From an uncultured Pseudomonadota bacterium (GTDB lineage Bacteria > Pseudomonadota > Gammaproteobacteria > Steroidobacterales > Steroidobacteraceae), in the NCBI GenBank assembly GCA_946479515.1, contig CAMLGF010000011.1:1-64000 (forward strand): a stretch of DNA of 64,000 nucleotides. Reading direction: 5' to 3'. Both the position numbers and the translations under genes were made by a program. Shown in pieces: positions 24,482-34,030 of this stretch (position 1 is its first letter; the number at the start of each line of letters is the position of its first letter). The notes under the pieces were generated by a model. The model was given only the letters and a program-made list of their open reading frames with translations, did no database searches and was not told the origin of the DNA.

Positions 24482-27391
24482 TCACTGGTTGTAGATCATC
24501 CCCCGCCCCGCCAGGAACACGCGCCCGTAGATGCGGGTGTCCGCCACGATTCCGGAAACGCCGCCATACCGGTGCGCATCGTCGTCGATCCGCACCCACG
24601 TGGCACCGGCATCGTCGGACCGATAGACTCCGTCCGTGCCGTTGATCGTGCCGATCAGGTACACCGCGGCCGAGTAGTTTGATCCGGGCGCGGGCGCGCC
24701 CAGAGCCACTTTGATCGCACCGTGCACGTTCGTGGGCTCGGCGCCGATCGTCGCCATGACGTCGAGCCTGGTCCAGCTGGCCCCGGAATCCACCGAATGC
24801 CAGAGATTGTCGGCGTCGGCCAGCCAGACATCGCCTTCGGCGAAGGGATTGACCGCGAGGCCCGTGACGCCGTTGCCGTTGGGATCCCAGCTCTGCGCGC
24901 TGGCCGTGAAGGTTCGGCCACCATCGGTCGAGCGGTAGAACTTCGCGCTGTTCGGCTGATCCCACCAGTTGCCGCCATGGTCATAGGCATACATCTTGAG
25001 CGGATTCTGCCGGTCGGCGAGCACGTGATAGCCCGCGCGCCAGCTCGCCGGAGGAGCCGGCAGGTTGGTGGCCACCCATGAGGCGCCGCGATCCGGGCTG
25101 TAGTAAGGAACCTGACCCTCGATGGCCCAGATCACCGTCGCCCCGTCCGCGGTCACCGCCACTCGGGAGGCGTCACCGGACACGTTCGCCCCCGGCGGAA
25201 CGGTCGGAAATACGGTCCAGGTCGCGCCCGAATCGATGGAGTACGCGCCCTTCGACGTGCCACCGAAGCTGCCCACACCGACCATGAACGCGGGATCGTT
25301 CCACGCCATGTCGATGCCGGTGCCGTTGCCGAAGCCCAGCGGCGGAGAACGGGTGGCCGTGGCCGTCAGCGACGTGTGAACGAACAGCCCCGTATCGCCG
25401 TGAGCGCTGGCGAGCGCGTACGCGGCGCCGGGCGGCGGAGCGGCCATCGCCAGGTTCACCATCTCTTCGATGCCCTCGACGTCGAACGTCCAATGCGGCA
25501 GCGGCGCGGAAAACGCATCCTTCGTTGCGGCAATGCCGCCGCCGAGCACATACGTCACGTGGTCGGGATCGAAAGGGTCGATGTCGAGATCATCCACCCA
25601 ACCCCAGTAGCCGTCGAAGTCGTGGTAGTCCTTCGTGCCGTCGAGATCGCCCGAGCGGCCGATTTCCTGCCAGGTCGCGCCGGCGTCGGCCGAGCGCATG
25701 GCGATCTGGACCCACGAGGCATCGCCCCAGGTTCCCGACACACCCAGCACGATGCGGGTGTTGGCACCCGAGCCCTGCACCGACAACCCGCCCGCGCCGC
25801 CAAAATACGCGCCCTCGCCGGAGGCGATCAGCTTGGTCCAATTGGCGTTGCCGTCGAACTTGTACAGCGCGGATGGATGGCCGCTGCCCGGACCGGGCCC
25901 CGAGGCGAACGGCACGTAGAGCATGCCGTCGTCGGCGCGCGCCAGATGCGGAATGTAGAGCTGTTCGGCCGCAATGGCGGAGGTGACGGCGCCCGGAATG
26001 GCGATGCCGGTCCAGGTCGCACCGCCATCGGTGGACTTGTATAGATGATGAGTGAGCCCCGCCACGCTCTGGTAGTCCGGGGCGACCCCCACGTACAGGG
26101 TCTGCGTCGGGCTGCCCGACGGCGTGAACCCCGTCGTCGGCACGGTGGCGTCGAACACCACGAACTCGACCCCGATGGGGTTCCAGTTGTTGGCGTTCGC
26201 CATGTCGGTGGTCGTCATGACGTAGTTGGAAAACGAAGTGACCTGGCTCCAGTTCAGTCCGCCATTCGTGCTCTTCCAGAGCCCCGCCGAGCGCGAGGCA
26301 TAAAACATGGTGGTGGGCACGTTGGGATCGACCATCAGTCGCTCGCCGATGCCGCGCCCCTGATTGTTGGAACCCACCGGGAACGGCAGCGTCACGTGTT
26401 CCCAGGTGTTGCCTTGATCCGAGGAGTAGTAGAACCGGCCGTTTCCCGATTGCACGGCCATCTGGGTGGTCATGTAGACCTTGCTGGCGTCGCTCGGATC
26501 GACGGCCATGCTCTCGGCACCCTGGTAGCCGCCCTCGGGCCGGCCGAAGCCATCGGTCAGCGCGATCCATTGCGACAAGCTTTCATCCCAGCGATAGACG
26601 CCCATCACGTCGGTGCGCGCGTAGCGCAAATGTTGCACCGTGGGGTGGAAGATGACGCCGGGAACATAGCCGCCGCCGCCCATCTTCACGTTGCGCCAGG
26701 CGACCACCGCATCGTTTGCGGCCGCCTGCGCCGACGGCGCGCCTTCGCCGGCGGCATTCACGGCGGCAACCTGGTAGTAGTAGATAGTGCCGGCCGGCGC
26801 CGTGGTGTCGGCCAGGCTCGCGGTCGAACTGGAGCCGAGCAGTGAGCCCTGCGTGCCCGCGGTGGTGGAGCGGTAGACATTGTAGGTCGTCGCGCCCGCC
26901 ACCGCCGTCCAGGTCACGGTCACCTGCTGTGCCGTACGAGTGGCGCTGATGCCGCCGGGCGCCGCCGGCAACGTCACCGGGGCAGTCGGAGTCACTCCCG
27001 CCGATTGCGATGATGGCGGTCCCTCGCCTCCCGAGTTCACCGCCGTGACCAGATAGTGATAGGTGGTGCCGTTGGCGGCGGTGCTGTCGACATAGGAAGT
27101 GGTGGAACTGGTGCCCACTCTCGAGCCCTGCTGGCCCGCGCTGGTCGAACGATAAATGCGGTACGACGTGGCGCCGCTCACCGCCGACCAGCTGATCGAC
27201 ACCTCGTTGTCACCCGCCTGGATGGTCATCCCGCCCGGCGCGCCGGGAGGTGTCACGGGTGGCGGCGACGAACTGCCCCCGCCACCGCCGCCACCGCAGG
27301 CCACCAGCAGCGCCAGGGTCGAGACCAGCATGGCCCGGCACAGGCCGCGGCGCAGGCGTGGCAGCCGCGCGCCGGAAGAGCCAACTGCCAT
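24482..27391 (-). CDS. GH74 xyloglucanase lipoprotein with two FN3 domains
   Basis: 969-residue lipoprotein. Lipobox LLVAC at Cys32 is followed by a Gly/Ser/Pro linker, two fibronectin type III domains (about 45-135 and 145-230) with repeated TSYRIYRST / TTYNVYRST strands, then a GH74 double seven-bladed propeller. GH74 signs: GGGGYVPGVIFHPT, YARTDVMGVYRWDE, GRGIGERLMVDPN, LWKSTNGGLNWS, and GNGTGIDMAWNDP; the Asp residues in ARTD and GIDMA are candidate catalytic acids. BNR-like Asp boxes recur (STDGGATW, SADAGATW, SDDAGATW). It would cleave xyloglucan at the cell surface. ATG 27391 preferred over an upstream TTG. Confidence 0.9.
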   Translation of the reverse strand: MAVGSSGARLPRLRRGLCRAMLVSTLALLVACGGGGGGGSSSPPPVTPPGAPGGMTIQAGDNEVSISWSAVSGATSYRIYRSTSAGQQGSRVGTSSTTSYVDSTAANGTTYHYLVTAVNSGGEGPPSSQSAGVTPTAPVTLPAAPGGISATRTAQQVTVTWTAVAGATTYNVYRSTTAGTQGSLLGSSSTASLADTTAPAGTIYYYQVAAVNAAGEGAPSAQAAANDAVVAWRNVKMGGGGYVPGVIFHPTVQHLRYARTDVMGVYRWDESLSQWIALTDGFGRPEGGYQGAESMAVDPSDASKVYMTTQMAVQSGNGRFYYSSDQGNTWEHVTLPFPVGSNNQGRGIGERLMVDPNVPTTMFYASRSAGLWKSTNGGLNWSQVTSFSNYVMTTTDMANANNWNPIGVEFVVFDATVPTTGFTPSGSPTQTLYVGVAPDYQSVAGLTHHLYKSTDGGATWTGIAIPGAVTSAIAAEQLYIPHLARADDGMLYVPFASGPGPGSGHPSALYKFDGNANWTKLIASGEGAYFGGAGGLSVQGSGANTRIVLGVSGTWGDASWVQIAMRSADAGATWQEIGRSGDLDGTKDYHDFDGYWGWVDDLDIDPFDPDHVTYVLGGGIAATKDAFSAPLPHWTFDVEGIEEMVNLAMAAPPPGAAYALASAHGDTGLFVHTSLTATATRSPPLGFGNGTGIDMAWNDPAFMVGVGSFGGTSKGAYSIDSGATWTVFPTVPPGANVSGDASRVAVTADGATVIWAIEGQVPYYSPDRGASWVATNLPAPPASWRAGYHVLADRQNPLKMYAYDHGGNWWDQPNSAKFYRSTDGGRTFTASAQSWDPNGNGVTGLAVNPFAEGDVWLADADNLWHSVDSGASWTRLDVMATIGAEPTNVHGAIKVALGAPAPGSNYSAAVYLIGTINGTDGVYRSDDAGATWVRIDDDAHRYGGVSGIVADTRIYGRVFLAGRGMIYNQ

Positions 27392-27549
27392 TGCTGCCGT
27401 AGTTCGCGATGTCGAAGTCAAGCGGATGCCCTCGTGCCTGCCGGATGCGGAATCGCCGCAGCCTAGTCAGCCCGATTGCTGCAATGAAGTACGGCTTCGT
27501 ACGTCCACCGTTCGCGCGCCAACGCGGATGTACGTGACTGATTCGCTTG

Positions 27550-30500
27550 TCAGGTTGCATCGCCTGTAACGGGGCCTGAAACGCCGGTCGCCACGGGCAA
27601 TGTGAAACTGAACGTCGACCCGGGCCCGGGTTGATTGGCCTCGGCCCAAAGCCTGCCGTCGTGTGAATCGACGATCGTGCGGCTGATCGCAAGTCCCATC
27701 CCCGTGCCCGCCGCCTTGGTGGTGACAAAGGCGCTGAAAATATGTTCCATCTGGTCGCAGGGGATGCCCGCTCCCGTGTCGCTCACCGATACCTGCACGA
27801 AGCGGTCGGCCGTCGTCGTCCGTATGACCAGTTCACCACCGGTCTTGGCCATGGCTTCGAATCCGTTGACCATGAGATTCATCAGCACCTGCTGCAGCTG
27901 CACGCGGTCGGCGCGCACCGGTGGCAGATCCGGAGCCAGCTCGGTGCGCATGTTCACTGCATGGCGGTCTGCTTCGCCCCGCAGCACCACCAGCATTTCG
28001 CGCACCGCTTCGTTCACATCGAGCAAGGCGCGTTGCGGCGGAGCTTCCTTCCGATAGAAGGCCTTGAGGCCGGTGATGATATCGGCCGCGCGCTTGTTGT
28101 CGTCCTTGATGCGAATGAGCGCCTCGCGCGCCTCCCGCAACGCGGGCTGCTCGCGATCCAGCCAGCGCAGGCCGGCTGATGCGCTCGCAATGGCTGCGCC
28201 AATGGGCTGGTTGATTTCGTGCGCAATGGATGCCGTCAACTCGCCGAGCATGCTCAGCCGGTTGGTGTGGGCCAGGTGGGTTTCCAGTCGTCGCAGCCTT
28301 TCACGCTCGGCTTCGGCGCGCTTGCGCTCTTCGATGTCGGTGAGCGTGCCGTACCATTTGATCACCTTGCCCTGCTTGTCGCGCAGGGGCAGTGCCTGCA
28401 CGTGGAACCAGCGGTACTCGCCCGCGGCACTACGGTGGCGCGCCTCGCTCTCGAAGGGCTGACCGCTGGCCAGCGACGCGCGCCAACGGGCGAGATGCGC
28501 CTCGACATCGTCGGGATGGATGGTGGATTCCCAGCGACCGCCCACGGCCCGGGACTTCGGGAGCCCGGCGTAGTCCAGCCAGCGCTGATTCACCAGGTCG
28601 GGCGATCCGTCGGGATACACAGAGAACGCCATCGCGGGAATTCCGCCGATCACTTCGCGCAGTCGCTTTTCTTCGCGCCGCAGGCGGTGCACGCGCAGTT
28701 GCACGCCGCCCAGGATCACACCCAGCAATAGCAGCGCGAGCCCCATGCGGAACCAGAACGTCTGATACCAGGCCGGCATGATCGAGAACTCGAGCTGCGC
28801 CCCCTCCTCGTTCCACACCCCGTTGTTGTTGGCCGCTTTCACCCGGAAGCGGAATTTCCCCGGCCCCAGGTTCGAATAGAACGCCTGCCGCCGATCGCCG
28901 GCGTCCTGCCAATCCCGGTCGTGGCCTTCGAGCCGATAGCGGAACTGCAGGCTCTGCGAATCGACCAGGCTCAGCGCGGTGAACTCGATCGTGACATCGC
29001 GCGCGAGCGCGGGCAGACGCATACCATTGGCAACCGGGTAAGGCTTGCGGTCCGCGATCACCGTCTCGACGTATACCGGCGGCGGGATGCGGTTGAACGA
29101 CAGGCGATCCGGGTCGAACACCTGGATGCCTTCGCCGGAGACGAACCACAGCTTGCCGTCGGCCGCCTTCGCCACCGGCGGCGAGTAGTAAGGCGATACG
29201 GCGCGAATGGGCACGCCATCCGCCGGACCCCAGCGTTTCGTGTCGACGACGTGAGTCTGATCCGCGATCCACGCTTCGAGATCGTCGCGCGCGATGCGCA
29301 CCAGACCACAGGTCGTGTACAGCCAGAGATGGCGGCGATCGTCTTCGATCGACCAGTGGATGCCGTCGCACGGCAGGCCGTTGTCGAGGTTCAACGTGTG
29401 AACGCGGCCATCCTTGATTCGGCTGAGGCCGGAGTGAGTAGCGGCCCACAGCGATCCGTCCCGGTCCAGCCGCAGGCTGGCGACATGCCCCGCGCCGAGG
29501 CCATCCGCACTCGAATATCGTTCGCGGACCTTGCCGTTCTCGAGATACAGCACGCCGCCTTCGGTGGCGATTCCCAGCCACACGCCGCCGCCCTCGGCGA
29601 GCAAACTACCTCGATGTTGATAGCCGAGTGAGCTCCAGGTGATTTTTTCGACGAGCTGGTCGTTCTGAAAGCGTGCGAGGTCGCCCGGGCCCGCGAGCCA
29701 GAGATTGCTTGCGTCACCCGCGATCGAAATGACGTCGTTTCCGGGCTGGCCCGCCACGGGAAAGAACCTGCCGCGGTCGAAGTATGCGAGGCCGCCATAG
29801 CTGCTCACCCAGAGGCGTCCACGGGAGTCCTCGAACAGCGCCTGGCCTCCGGTGGCCGGCAATCCCTCCTCGGCGCCGTAGTATCGAAATTGACCGTTCG
29901 CCCATCGGGTAATACCGGCGCTCGCGGCCACCCACATGCTGCCGTCGGCAGATGCCAGCACGGACTTGCTGATCTCGCTGTGCGGCCCCTTCCTGACCCA
30001 GAGCGTGTCGACGGACAACCTGCGAAAACGATCCAGGCCCTTCTCGCTCGCAAACCAGACATTGCCTTCGCGATCCTCGAACAAGCTGCACGCGATGTCG
30101 CCCGTCAGTCCGGTGGCGGTACTGAAACTGTCCGCCCTGCCTTCTTTGACATGCAGCAGGCCCACACCATCGGTTCCGATCCAGAGCGCTCCGTCGCGGT
30201 CCATGAGCAGCTTGTTGGAGTTGACGACGGAGTCCGGCAACCGCTGGCCGGCTTCGTCCGCACCGCGGATGGGATAGGGCGCAAGTTCGTCGCCCACGAA
30301 ATGCAGCAGCCCGCCACCGCGAATGCCGATCAGCAGGCCGTCGGCGCTCATGACCAGGTCCGCAACCCGCGCGGGCAACGCGAATCGCTCGGGAGAGTCT
30401 CGCCGCCACTTCCACAGACCCGTGTCCGCTCCGACCCACAGGATGCCCTTGTCGTCCTCGGCCAGGCTCCAGACGAAAGTTCCAAACGTGCCATTGCCGC

Positions 30501-31011
30501 CATGGCATTTCGCCTGACGATTGCGGATCTCGCAGAGCTCGCCTTTGCCGGCGATGACGCCGGCCCATACCGTGCCGTCCCGGGCCTCGAGCAGGGACGT
30601 GACGAAGCCATGGCTGAGTTCCGGATACTCGACCAGCTCGGCGCCATTCCAGCTCACCAGCCCGGCGTAAGTACCCATCCAGAGTGTGCCGTCGCGCGAC
30701 ACCATGAGGCTGTACGGGTTGTTAGGCAGCTGTCCACCCGTCGGGGGCTGCCAGGGAGCGAACTTCTCGCCATCGAAACGGACCAGGCCGTTTTCCGACG
30801 CCAGCCACAGGTAGCCGTCGGGTGTCTGCGCCATCGCAAAGACGCCGCCGAGGGAATATCCATCACGACTGGTCCACGAGGTGTGCGCGAACCGGCCGAC
30901 CTGCACCGGAGGATTGAGCGCGCTGACGGGGGACGACGCGCTGCAGAGCACACATGCCAGGACCAGGCCTGCCACGACCCCGCTGCGACGTTGGACCCCC
31001 CGGTTCCTCAT
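27550..31011 (-). CDS. propeller-type periplasmic sensor histidine kinase (reg_prop, Y_Y_Y, PAS, HisKA, HATPase)
   Basis: 1153-residue membrane sensor. A signal peptide (residues 1-31) precedes about fourteen two-component-regulator propeller repeats (LWLASENGLVRFDG, LWMGTYAGLVSWNG, LWIGTDGVGLLHV, VWFASEKGLDRF). A Y_Y_Y-type domain follows near 660-750 (SLQFRYRLEGHDRDWQD), then one membrane helix near 765 and a PAS/PAC segment (ESTIHPDDVEAH, GTLTDIEERKRAE). The kinase core has phospho-His SIAHEINQPIGAA near 933 and an ATPase domain with NLMVNGFEA, DTGAGIP and GTGMGLAIS. Unlike Bacteroidetes hybrid systems, there is no receiver or DNA-binding output. No response regulator is adjacent. Confidence 0.92.
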   Translation of the reverse strand: MRNRGVQRRSGVVAGLVLACVLCSASSPVSALNPPVQVGRFAHTSWTSRDGYSLGGVFAMAQTPDGYLWLASENGLVRFDGEKFAPWQPPTGGQLPNNPYSLMVSRDGTLWMGTYAGLVSWNGAELVEYPELSHGFVTSLLEARDGTVWAGVIAGKGELCEIRNRQAKCHGGNGTFGTFVWSLAEDDKGILWVGADTGLWKWRRDSPERFALPARVADLVMSADGLLIGIRGGGLLHFVGDELAPYPIRGADEAGQRLPDSVVNSNKLLMDRDGALWIGTDGVGLLHVKEGRADSFSTATGLTGDIACSLFEDREGNVWFASEKGLDRFRRLSVDTLWVRKGPHSEISKSVLASADGSMWVAASAGITRWANGQFRYYGAEEGLPATGGQALFEDSRGRLWVSSYGGLAYFDRGRFFPVAGQPGNDVISIAGDASNLWLAGPGDLARFQNDQLVEKITWSSLGYQHRGSLLAEGGGVWLGIATEGGVLYLENGKVRERYSSADGLGAGHVASLRLDRDGSLWAATHSGLSRIKDGRVHTLNLDNGLPCDGIHWSIEDDRRHLWLYTTCGLVRIARDDLEAWIADQTHVVDTKRWGPADGVPIRAVSPYYSPPVAKAADGKLWFVSGEGIQVFDPDRLSFNRIPPPVYVETVIADRKPYPVANGMRLPALARDVTIEFTALSLVDSQSLQFRYRLEGHDRDWQDAGDRRQAFYSNLGPGKFRFRVKAANNNGVWNEEGAQLEFSIMPAWYQTFWFRMGLALLLLGVILGGVQLRVHRLRREEKRLREVIGGIPAMAFSVYPDGSPDLVNQRWLDYAGLPKSRAVGGRWESTIHPDDVEAHLARWRASLASGQPFESEARHRSAAGEYRWFHVQALPLRDKQGKVIKWYGTLTDIEERKRAEAERERLRRLETHLAHTNRLSMLGELTASIAHEINQPIGAAIASASAGLRWLDREQPALREAREALIRIKDDNKRAADIITGLKAFYRKEAPPQRALLDVNEAVREMLVVLRGEADRHAVNMRTELAPDLPPVRADRVQLQQVLMNLMVNGFEAMAKTGGELVIRTTTADRFVQVSVSDTGAGIPCDQMEHIFSAFVTTKAAGTGMGLAISRTIVDSHDGRLWAEANQPGPGSTFSFTLPVATGVSGPVTGDAT

Positions 31012-31139
31012 CTGGATTTCCGTGCGGCCGCGGACGGCTCCGGTGCTGGAAATCAGCGTGCTGCGGGCTACGCTAGCACGAGACGTGGCCGGCGTCAGTG
31101 CGAGTCAGCGAACGGACTCGACCTACGGCGCCCTCGCCC

Positions 31140-31171
31140 TTGACTCTGGAGTATGGTCCATACTTTAGGCT
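31140..31171 (+). promoter_or_regulatory. MerR-type metal-responsive promoter/operator
   Basis: A -35 box TTGACT (31140-31145) and a -10-like TAGGCT (31166-31171) are separated by 20 bp, the overlong spacing used by MerR-family regulators. In the spacer is a perfect dyad AGTATGG-T-CCATACT (31150-31164). It lies 22 bp before the start of the CueR-like gene, so the regulator would control itself and the copper ATPase cotranscribed with it. Confidence 0.85.
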
Positions 31172-31193
31172 TCTCGCCCATGGAGCAAGCGGC

Positions 31194-31598
31194 ATGAACT
31201 CGATCGGCATCGGCACCCTGGCCAAGCGCGCAGGCGTCAGCATCGACACCGTTCGGTACTACGAAAAGAGCGGCCTGCTGGCACCCGAATCCCGCCTGGC
31301 CTCGGGATACCGGCGCTATGGCGACGGGCAGGTGTCACGTCTGCGCTTCATCCGCCGCGCGCAGGAACTGGGTTTCACGCTCAAGGATATTCGCGAGCTG
31401 CTGGGGATCTCCAGGCAGCGAGACGTGGCCAGAGTGAAGCGCGCCGCCGAGAAGAAGCTGGCGGATGTCGAGGCGCGCCTGGTCGCGCTGACGCGCATGC
31501 GCGACGGGCTCGCTAATCTCGTCGCCACCTGTCCCGGCCATGGCCGGGCAGCCGATTGCCCGATCCTGAAAGCATTGGGCGAGGAAAGCCTTCAATGA
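31194..31598 (+). CDS. cueR: MerR-family copper-responsive regulator, CueR-like
   Basis: 134-residue MerR regulator. The winged HTH ([24 protein letters not shown]) opens the protein and a dimerisation helix covers about 75-115. The metal loop [12 protein letters not shown] places two cysteines at 113 and 122, like the CueR CPGDDSADCP loop but with one extra residue (C-x8-C, not C-x7-C). The position equivalent to CueR Ser77 reads Val, not the Cys of divalent-metal MerR types, which favours Cu(I)/Ag(I). Its stop overlaps the copper ATPase start by ATGA. The ATG at 31194 is 22 nt after the MerR promoter. Confidence 0.85.
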   Translation: MNSIGIGTLAKRAGVSIDTVRYYEKSGLLAPESRLASGYRRYGDGQVSRLRFIRRAQELGFTLKDIRELLGISRQRDVARVKRAAEKKLADVEARLVALTRMRDGLANLVATCPGHGRAADCPILKALGEESLQ

Positions 31599-33997
31599 CG
31601 AACCAACAGCCTGGACATCCGGCGACGGAGAGCGCCATCGATCCGGTCTGTGGGATGACGGTGTCGAAGCTCTCGCCGCGTCGCGCTCAGAACGAAGGTA
31701 TCGAGTATTTCTTTTGTTCGGACGGGTGCCGCCAGAAGTTCGTCGCTGCACCTCAGAACTACCTCCGTAAGCGTCATGACGATGCGGGGAACCCTCGTGA
31801 CGGCATCCACGGCGCCCATCATGGCCACGATCATGCGCATCACGGCACCGCGTCCGCCAAGCCCAAGCCGGCGGCGGAAGGGACTATCTACACCTGCCCC
31901 ATGCATCCCGAGATTCGCCAGGAAGGCCCGGGCTCGTGCCCGATCTGCGGCATGGCACTCGAGCCCGTGATGCCGACCGCGGCAGAGGATGATTCCGAGC
32001 TGCGCCATGTGAAGCGCAAGTTCTGGATCGCGGCCGGGTTGAGCCTGCCGGTGGTGGCGATCGCCATGCTGCCGCACCTGCTCGACCTGCATCTGTCGGA
32101 CGCCACCGCCCGTGTGCTGCGCTATCTCGAGCTGGGGCTCTCCGCGCCGGTGGTCTTCTGGGCGGGCGCGGACTACTACCGGCGCGGCTGGCAAGGCGTG
32201 CTCAACCGCTCGCCCAACATGTACACGCTCATAGGCCTCGGCGTGCTCGTCGCTTATGTGTTCAGTCTGTTCGCGAGCTTCGCGCCCGCGGCCTTCCCCG
32301 CGGTGATGCGCGACGCGCACGGCATGGTCGGCGTCTACTATGAGGTGGCCGCCGTCATCATCGCGCTGGTGCTGCTGGGCGAGTGGCTGGAGCTCGCGGC
32401 GCGTGGGCGTACCAGTGCGGCGATCCGACAACTTCTGGGGCTTGCGGCCAAGACGGCGCGGCGTATCGGCGCGGACGGCAGCGAAGCGGACGTGCCGCTC
32501 GATGAGATCCAGGTCGGCGACCGGGTCCGCGTCCGCCCGGGCGAAAAGGTGCCGGTGGATGGCCGCATCGAAGAAGGCCACTCGACGTTCGATGAGTCGA
32601 TGCTCACCGGTGAACCGCTGCCCGTCGACAAGGCCGTCGGCGATCTCGTGGTCGGCGCGACGCTCAATCAGACGGGCTCCGTCATCGTGCGCGCCGAGAA
32701 GGTGGGCGCCGACAGCCTGCTCTCGCAGATCGTGAACCTCGTGGCGCAGGCGCAGCGCAGCCGTGCGCCGCTGCAGCGGCTCGCGGACCGGGTGGCGGCG
32801 TGGTTCGTGCCTGCCGTGATCTTGATCGCGATCGTCACGTTCTTCGTCTGGTGGTTCACCGGCCCCGATCCCCGGCTGGCGTACGCGCTGGTCAACGCGG
32901 TCGCGGTCCTCATCATCGCCTGCCCCTGTGCGCTGGGGCTCGCCACGCCCATCTCCATCATGGTGGCGAGCGGTCGGGGGGCGCAGCTCGGCGTACTGTT
33001 CCGCGATGCCCAGGCCATCGAGTCGTTGCGCGAGATCGACACGCTGGTGGTCGACAAGACCGGCACGCTCACGGTGGGCCGCCCGGCGCTCCACGAGGTC
33101 ATCGCCACGGAGCCCGGGAAGGAAGACGAACTGCTCGCGGTCGCCGCCGCGCTCGAAAAGCCGAGCGAACATCCGTTGGCGCGTGCGATCGTGGAAGGCG
33201 CGACGTCGCGAAACCTCGCCGCCGCGACCGTCACGGATTTCCAGTCGGTCACCGGCCGCGGCGTGACGGGAAGCCACGGTGGCCGCGCGGTCGCGCTCGG
33301 CAATGCGGCGCTCATGAAAGACGTCGGCGCTTCTCTCGATGCCCTGCACCCGCAGGCCGAAACCCTGCGCGCCACCGGACGCACGGTCATGTTCATCGCG
33401 ATCGACGGCAAGCTCGCGGGCGCCATTGCCGTCGGCGACCCCATCAAGCAGACGACGCCGCAGGCACTGAAGGATCTGCGCGCCGACGGCCTGCGCATCG
33501 TCATGCTGACCGGCGACGCACGGGGTACCGCGGAAGCGGTCGGCAGGAACCTCGGCATCGATGAGGTCATCGCGGAAGTTCAACCCGCCGACAAGGCTCG
33601 CATCGTCGAGAAGTTGCAGGGCGAAGGACGCCGCGTCGCCATGGCCGGTGACGGCATCAACGACGCGCCCGCACTCGCGAGAGCGCATGTGGGTATCGCC
33701 ATGGGGACGGGCACGGACATCGCCATGGAAAGCGCCCAGGTGACGCTCGTCAAAGGCGACCTCAATGGCATCGTGCGCGCGCGACATCTGAGCCGCGCGA
33801 CCGTGCGCAACATCCGCCAGAACCTCGGGTTCGCGTTCGGCTACAACGCGCTCGGCATTCCGGTGGCCGCCGGCGTGCTGTACCCGGCGTTCGGGCTGCT
33901 GCTGTCGCCACTGCTGGCGGCGCTGGCCATGAGCCTGTCGTCCGTCTCCGTGATCAGCAATGCGCTGAGACTGCGGGGGCCGGCACAGCGGGACTGA
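31595..33997 (+). CDS. copA: P1B-type copper-exporting ATPase with YHS and HMBD N-terminus
   Basis: 800-residue P1B-1 ATPase that pumps Cu(I) out of the cytoplasm. Instead of classical CxxC MBDs it has a YHS domain (DPVCGMTV and [11 protein letters not shown], about 16-55), a His-rich stretch ([13 protein letters not shown], about 72-84) and a heavy-metal-binding domain ([21 protein letters not shown], about 99-124). Catalytic parts: TGE in [13 protein letters not shown] in [12 protein letters not shown] (~443), DKTGTLT (~487), HP in [19 protein letters not shown], and the [16 protein letters not shown] membrane motifs. Cotranscribed with cueR; followed 33 nt later by the multicopper oxidase. 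Confidence 0.95.
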   Translation: MTNQQPGHPATESAIDPVCGMTVSKLSPRRAQNEGIEYFFCSDGCRQKFVAAPQNYLRKRHDDAGNPRDGIHGAHHGHDHAHHGTASAKPKPAAEGTIYTCPMHPEIRQEGPGSCPICGMALEPVMPTAAEDDSELRHVKRKFWIAAGLSLPVVAIAMLPHLLDLHLSDATARVLRYLELGLSAPVVFWAGADYYRRGWQGVLNRSPNMYTLIGLGVLVAYVFSLFASFAPAAFPAVMRDAHGMVGVYYEVAAVIIALVLLGEWLELAARGRTSAAIRQLLGLAAKTARRIGADGSEADVPLDEIQVGDRVRVRPGEKVPVDGRIEEGHSTFDESMLTGEPLPVDKAVGDLVVGATLNQTGSVIVRAEKVGADSLLSQIVNLVAQAQRSRAPLQRLADRVAAWFVPAVILIAIVTFFVWWFTGPDPRLAYALVNAVAVLIIACPCALGLATPISIMVASGRGAQLGVLFRDAQAIESLREIDTLVVDKTGTLTVGRPALHEVIATEPGKEDELLAVAAALEKPSEHPLARAIVEGATSRNLAAATVTDFQSVTGRGVTGSHGGRAVALGNAALMKDVGASLDALHPQAETLRATGRTVMFIAIDGKLAGAIAVGDPIKQTTPQALKDLRADGLRIVMLTGDARGTAEAVGRNLGIDEVIAEVQPADKARIVEKLQGEGRRVAMAGDGINDAPALARAHVGIAMGTGTDIAMESAQVTLVKGDLNGIVRARHLSRATVRNIRQNLGFAFGYNALGIPVAAGVLYPAFGLLLSPLLAALAMSLSSVSVISNALRLRGPAQRD

Positions 33998-34030
33998 TGC
34001 CGCGGTGGTCGTCGATCGATTTCCACTAAC

